Assembly: GCA_032622095.1 (NCBI GenBank)
Contig: CP136064.1
Coordinates: 251,908,484 to 251,972,483, forward strand
Origin: Siphonodentalium dalli
Taxonomy: Eukaryota; Mollusca; Scaphopoda; Gadilida; Siphonodentaliidae
Direction: 5' to 3'
Length of the DNA: 64,000 bases
Each line of letters begins with the position of its first letter. Position 1 is the stretch's first letter. Position numbers and translations under genes: made by a program. Shown in pieces: positions 59,171 through 64,000 of this stretch. Under the pieces are notes generated by a model. It saw only the letters and a program-made list of their open reading frames with translations. It did no database searches and had not been told where the DNA came from.

Positions 59171-61473
59171 AATATGATGCTTCCCATGTTTTCCAGTTGT
59201 AATCATGATGATTGCGAAGGTTGCGATGATGGTTGCAAAACGGAAACCATCAGAAATAGTTTAAGTACAGCAATTTCATTCCCAGAAATTTCTAAGTCCA
59301 CATTTTATAGGCTCAGAAATAAACTAAGTCCAACATTTAACTTATTGTCAGTAATTTGTGTGCATTTAGTTTAAAATATATGTTTTTACCATTCATCGGA
59401 AAGGTATTGAATTGAGCATTCCAACAAATGGCATTAAGCAATATTTTGAACTAAATCCCGAAAAAATATATACATGTTTAAGGGCACCAGAAGAGTTCAT
59501 AACATCAAAATTTCACACTAAGAAGAGAGTAAAATAGTCTCAGCTCTTAAAATTACTATTTTCTTAAATTCCTTCCCTATACAATAATAAGGTTCCCTAT
59601 CCAAAAGAATATTGGTGACCTTGAAGTAGGAACCAAATATCTAAAGAATATGCTTCAATATTAAAGCTATACTTCAATGAGCTCAGAAAAATCATTTTGA
59701 ACAACAATCAGATGTAGAAACATGTATATTTATAATAATACATGCATTTATATAAAACAAAAACTTAACTGTGAAGAGTATTTTAATGCCCTTTATAGTC
59801 TCAGCTCACAATCATGTATAATTTTGAAAAAGTTCCATGTCAGATGCAAATTCAATGCATGCACTGCCCCCATTGTTAAGAAACTGATACTTCCTATACA
59901 TGTAATGGCATTTGTCAATGACAAAGTTTCAGGTTTTGAAAAGAGGTGACATATTCTTTTCACCATCTAAATTAAAGGCATGAATCTTCAGTTGCATAAC
60001 TTTAACCTTGGCAGAGTTAATTAAGTTCAGTTATATAGTTTGAGGCCCTTTCTGTAAAGATATTTATTCCTGTTTATATTTGTATTTAAAAATGTCAACT
60101 TATAAAATTATACCATTTTGAATCCCTATGCAAATATAACATCAGTTGATATTTATTATGAAATTAAAGATCAAATCTAACTCAATTAATATGAAAGATA
60201 ATTTGCTTATTAATTTAAATCAAGTCATAAATTTATCTCACTCTCTGAATCAGTGTTTAAATAAAAAAAATTATGTGTACACCTGCTAACATACCAGACA
60301 CCAGTCAGACACAACAAACTCTGAATGGCTCTCATCTCACAGAGATCAAATTTCCTTGAACATTGTATTATGCATCGCATTCTGTGACACATGGATATTA
60401 CCCATATACCGGTAGTGTGCCCTGTCTCGTCTCTTCACTTTTCAAATAATTTGGGGCATCATGCATACAAACAGTGTATTTTGATTCTGTTTTAGGAGTT
60501 AACATTGTGTTTATGGCTATATCTGAGAACATATTTGTATGTGAAAATAGATTATTTCTCATTGTTTTGTATTTTGTGAAGAATTTACAATTTGACTGCA
60601 CATAATGAATAGATCCATGCACACACCTGGATAACTGTGGTATCCTCTGGTAAGTACAAATGTAAATCAATTTTGATTTTTGTTATTGATCTAGTACCAG
60701 TATGATGAAAATTCAACACATGAAATGTACATATGGATAAAAAAGTTTATACTGCATCCATCCTTGCAACCACCTTCAGCAGTCAGATACCAGCCCATGC
60801 ATGCACCCCTATGAATTTAGTTACAGCTGGAAAGCTTAAACAATTCCCAAAACTTAACTCTGTTCCAGATTACATTGAAATGAAACACTATACATACATA
60901 TACGGTATGACTAATTTAATATATTCACCTCAAATATCTCAATTGGCATTATAGCTATAGACAACCCACAATCTGTTTTTTTTTGGAGTCAGAAATACTG
61001 ATGTTGCTAATTCACTATAAATATGTTCTATCAGTTTTTATATCAATCTATGTCAATTATGCTTTTACACAGTAAATTATAATAAATTGATTGATATCTT
61101 TATGAAACACAATGGTATATTTATGTATTCAGAATATACACATTCCCAACAACCCCCCCCCCCCCCAAATCTTCATGCAGTTGACATATTATTTTAAAGT
61201 GGGATTATCATTTGCACTTTATTTATTATGTAAAAAACTCAATTTCATTATTATGACCATGTTGTTTACATTATCCATAGAGCACTTACACATGAATGTA
61301 TTTTTCACACATCCTTGGCTCAAATTCATTAATTTGTTGCAAATATTTTATTGAGTATATAATAGGAGATGGCCACCCCCATAAATGGTTGGATTTAGTG
61401 TGTGTTGTCCATTTAAACTACCAAACACAACATAATTTTCCCCAATTGATAGGCTTTAAAAATTTGTTTGCAG
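59171..61473. other. AT-rich, intron-like DNA
   Basis: No complete frame I would support. A splice-donor-like CCTCTG|GTAAGT lies at about 60650, and poly-C at 61148-61166. It could hold introns of the gene ending at 61642. Confidence 0.4.
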
Positions 61474-61642
61474 GTTATACCGGTATGTCAACGATTACGG
61501 TCATGTCAGGGTCCACAAAGATTTCAAGAACTATCATTACAAAGATGATGAATGCTCACTGCTATATACAGCAAGAAGGGCTTTGGAAGCTTTGGAAAAG
61601 AGAGAAAAAACATTTTCATGGAAAGAGGCTAGTTTAAGTTGA
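61474..61642 (+). CDS. Probable terminal coding exon of an unidentified gene
   Basis: Acceptor AATTTGTTTGCAG|G, then 55 codons and TGA (61640-61642). The product starts LYRYVNDYGHVRVHKDFKNY, continues HYKDDECSLLYTARRALEAL and ends EKREKTFSWKEASLS. It has no stop, no repeat character and a soluble helical composition. The phase is 1 nt into a codon. I do not recognise the family. A longer frame at 61296-61637 overlaps it in another phase and looks less protein-like. Upstream exons were not found. This is the best candidate for ordinary host coding sequence in the right half. Confidence 0.45.
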
Positions 61643-61914
61643 ATACATGTAACTGGAACCACAGTCTTAATGAAAATAATTGAAGCAATTAAATGCATAT
61701 GTACTACCACTGGTAGCTATTTGAATCTCATGAACAATTCAAGCATATGTACACCATAATATACAGCTGTTTATATAGAGAATACCTACAGATTTTGTTT
61801 TAATGCTGAAATATCTCATGAGTGTCTGGAAAGAAATATAACATTTTCAAGAGAGGCAGACACCAATGAGATGTTTTAGGTATTCCAACAAGATACTAGC
61901 TGTAGGCATTATTT

Positions 61915-62453
61915 TTAGCTCAACTTTACTTTGTAAAGTTTGAGCTATTGCCATGTCTTAGTATCTGTCGTCCGTGTGTGCGTGTGTGTGTCCGTGTGCA
62001 TGACTCGATCGTCAACAATTTCCTTTAGCATGGGCTACATTTCGTACCTTGGGTTGGATCATTATGAAATTTGTCATGGCTGTTGACATTGACATGTAGA
62101 TGGGAACGAGTCATTTTGGGGTCATTCGGCAAAAAACCATGGCTGCCAGTGGCCATCTTGGATTTCAAAATTCAATCCATTAACACAGGCTACAGGTCGT
62201 ACTGTTCATCTGATCATCATGAAATTTTTCATAGATGTTAACAATGACATGTAGATGGGAACGAGTCATTTTTGGGTCATTCAGCCAAAAAATATGGCCG
62301 CCAGCAGCAATCTTGTTTACTCTTTGCTGACTAAATCCTTTGGCACAGGTTGGACATTTTAATTAGCACCTTTCCTATATTCCTCCATTTACTGTCAACC
62401 ATTAAATTATTCCCCTACATAAGTTGAGCTACAGTGTCATTGACACTTTCATT
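61915..62453 (+). mobile_element. Helentron/pearl-like element, short copy (about 0.54 kb)
   Basis: It starts TTAGCTCAACTTTACTTTG, has GTGTGTGCGTGTGTGTGTCC near 61975, about two to three satellite units (GGGAACGAGTCATTTTGGGG, ATCATCATGAAATTT), and ends GTGTCATTGACACTTTCATT. The ends match the 4.7-kb copy read on the minus strand, so the array is a variable core between fixed termini. Confidence 0.82.
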
Positions 62454-62620
62454 ATTATATGAGCCCTATTAAGGCTCAGTTATTAATTTATGCTTGCACC
62501 GGTAATACTTCAACAAATTGAACCAATGCAGACAGTTACTGATATGGGGAAAAATTTCAATAGCGAAAAATATTATTTACATTTTGGAGTGCAAACTGCC
62601 ATATACATGTAGCTATAAAT

Positions 62621-63814
62621 TAGGCTCCTGCGAATATTTAATACGGTATTCTATTCGAGATTCGATTCGAAAGTCAAATTCGATTCGAGTCGAAATTGCC
62701 AACTTGAAATTTTGAATATACAATGCCGGAAAATTAGGACAAGTACACATGTCGATCTTAGCTGTTTTGTGGCATTTCATTCCCGAAAATTATGTATATA
62801 TTCACATTATAATTCTTATTGTACATAGCCAAGAATTAGCCATGATAGGATGACTAAATACGTCTGTATTCTATAGCTTTAAAATGGTAGCAAAAGCTCG
62901 CAGATTGCCAATGGACCGACGACGCGGTAAATTATAATAGCTATGAGACTCGACAACCGATAGCGTTATCCATCGTCTATCCGATTCCGCGATATGTAAT
63001 ATGGGTGAGAATGTAAACAACACATGTTCCCGGTGTCGAAAAGTGTATTTTGGCACTGTTCTCTTTTGAAGTTGATTTTCAGTTTCGGAGCTTTCTTTTA
63101 CAATGGACAAAATGTCATCCATCATTCATGTTATTTTAAACATGATAAAGCTGCAGACACGCGTGTGATGAATGCAACATGCATGGTGTATAAATCACAA
63201 GCATCTGGGACAATGACCCATCTATGGAATCATCTGTTCAAGAAGCATCAACCAATACATGAAGAGTTTTTGCTAAATTTTGGGGTGAGGGGTGAAACAA
63301 TCCTACATAACACATCACGTATTGAATATATTAACATAAACAACATGCATGTTGCCAATGCGGAATATATCTCCGCACAGAAGAGGCTACACTGCGACTG
63401 TTTTTTGCGTCTTCAAGTTTATAACAACGGGTGTTCCGAATGCCGATTTGCAATTTTGCATGCAAACTGTAGAAATTTTGTGTGATTTTAGTTCCGATAA
63501 TCCGTTTAGTGGTAATATATTAATCGTTGTGATGGCCACATGGACGTTTTAATCTGCTTTGTTTTCTTGACACTTATAAATTGAAGTTAATATTATCTCA
63601 AACAACGGTTTATCGCCACATAAGTTGTGATGGAACTTCATGCATGCAGTTCATAGAACGTTTCACAAATCATCTAATCGTTGAAAAAACATACCTAATT
63701 GAGAATGCAATGCACAGTTATGATTCGATTCGATATTTGATTTGATATTTGATTCGATTCGTGAATTTCATACGATATTCGATTCGATCAAAATATCCAA
63801 TTCGCAGGACCCTA
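62621..63814 (+). mobile_element. hAT-type element with 8-bp target duplication
   Basis: CTATAAAT at 62613-62620 and 63815-63822 is a perfect 8-bp duplication, diagnostic of the hAT class together with TAGG-CCTGCGAAT inverted ends. The subterminal regions are full of ATTCGATTCGA words on both sides. Length is 1194 bp. No full transposase, but a BED-finger-like fragment is present. Non-autonomous. Confidence 0.92.
63024..63485 (+). pseudogene. BED-type zinc-finger remnant of hAT transposase
   Basis: 153-codon frame inside the hAT element. Residues about 50-80 (ATCMVYKSQASGTMTHLWNH then LFKKH) match the BED finger pattern with SGT...L..HL..KH. The first cysteine pair is incomplete (Cys-x2-Tyr). 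The RNase-H-like catalytic domain and the C-terminal dimerisation part are missing. The remainder of the frame has no similarity I can name. It could be a deleted transposase retaining only the DNA-binding part. Confidence 0.6.
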
Positions 63815-63854
63815 CTATAAATTGAAGCCAATTACATTTTGAGTATTGTTTTAA

Positions 63855-64000
63855 AGGTGGATTATATCTTTGTAAACATGTATTATATAGTTACCGGGGT
63901 ATAAAATATTAGATTTGAATCGAAGCCTCTTGTCCGGAAATGCTTCTATCGATTAATATTAATTTTACTTCGAATATTTCTGTCTAAAAGAGCATGTTTG
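63855..64000. mobile_element. TTAA-flanked element, copy 3, cut by window end
   Basis: TTAA at 63851-63854, then AGGTGGATTATATCTTTGTA and the same sequence as 46510 and 47994 onward. The right part lies outside the window. Confidence 0.85.

Noticed and set aside
58810-59187. 125-codon minus-strand frame
   Set aside because: It runs across the degenerate GATTCCC/TTGCAGAC repeat; its product is repetitive (NHVCNL-type) with no family.

Overview
The window is repeat-dense metazoan DNA. GT-AG introns, the absence of bacterial-style gene packing, and the element types present (PIF/Harbinger with a MADF partner, hAT, Ty3-type gag, LINE, TTAA elements, Helentron/pearl-type satellite elements, repeats carrying GACGGACGG and ACAGACAGAC tracts) point to a marine invertebrate. 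A mollusc is most likely, but I cannot fix the species. Nearly everything here is mobile or satellite DNA. Host-gene sequence is limited to a few short exons.

The left half is a nested stack whose order can be read from junctions. (1) A satellite-cored foldback (copy 1) runs from about 1679 to about 34520. (2) An LTR retrotransposon without pol entered it; the target duplication ATAC is at 2457-2460 and 31716-31719, and the foldback resumes without loss beyond it. (3) The 3' LTR of that retrotransposon is split by a unit of about 24.5 kb (6451-30996) with inverted ends of about 60 bp and the direct repeat CAAGGTAGCT on both sides. (4) That unit contains a near-intact PIF/Harbinger transposon (7442-11930), exons of a tRNA 2'-phosphotransferase (TRPT1/Tpt1) relative on the minus strand (17260-18531), several small inverted-repeat elements, and a LINE fragment (23926-30321). 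(5) The LINE is itself split by a 5054-bp foldback with a TTA target duplication (24705-29758).

From 35843 to 43922 lies a second satellite-cored foldback, interrupted by a 2960-bp TA-flanked element (38977-41936). From 44140 to 46110 are repeats with many TCAAGGTCA motifs and GC-rich units. TTAA-flanked elements follow at 46510-47017 and 47994-53236. The second is split by a 4.7-kb Helentron/pearl-like element filled with an approximately 160-bp satellite. The same element exists as a 0.54-kb copy at 61915-62453.

From 53974 to 56160 is an 84-bp satellite that is clearly a decayed C2H2 zinc-finger array, followed by a 143-bp tandem array. The right end holds an unidentified terminal coding exon (61474-61642), a 1194-bp hAT element with a perfect 8-bp target duplication and a BED-finger remnant (62621-63814), and a third TTAA element cut by the window edge.

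The most interesting system is the 24.5-kb unit with host-gene exons inside a retrotransposon LTR. Next are the satellite-making foldback and Helentron families and the zinc-finger-derived satellite.
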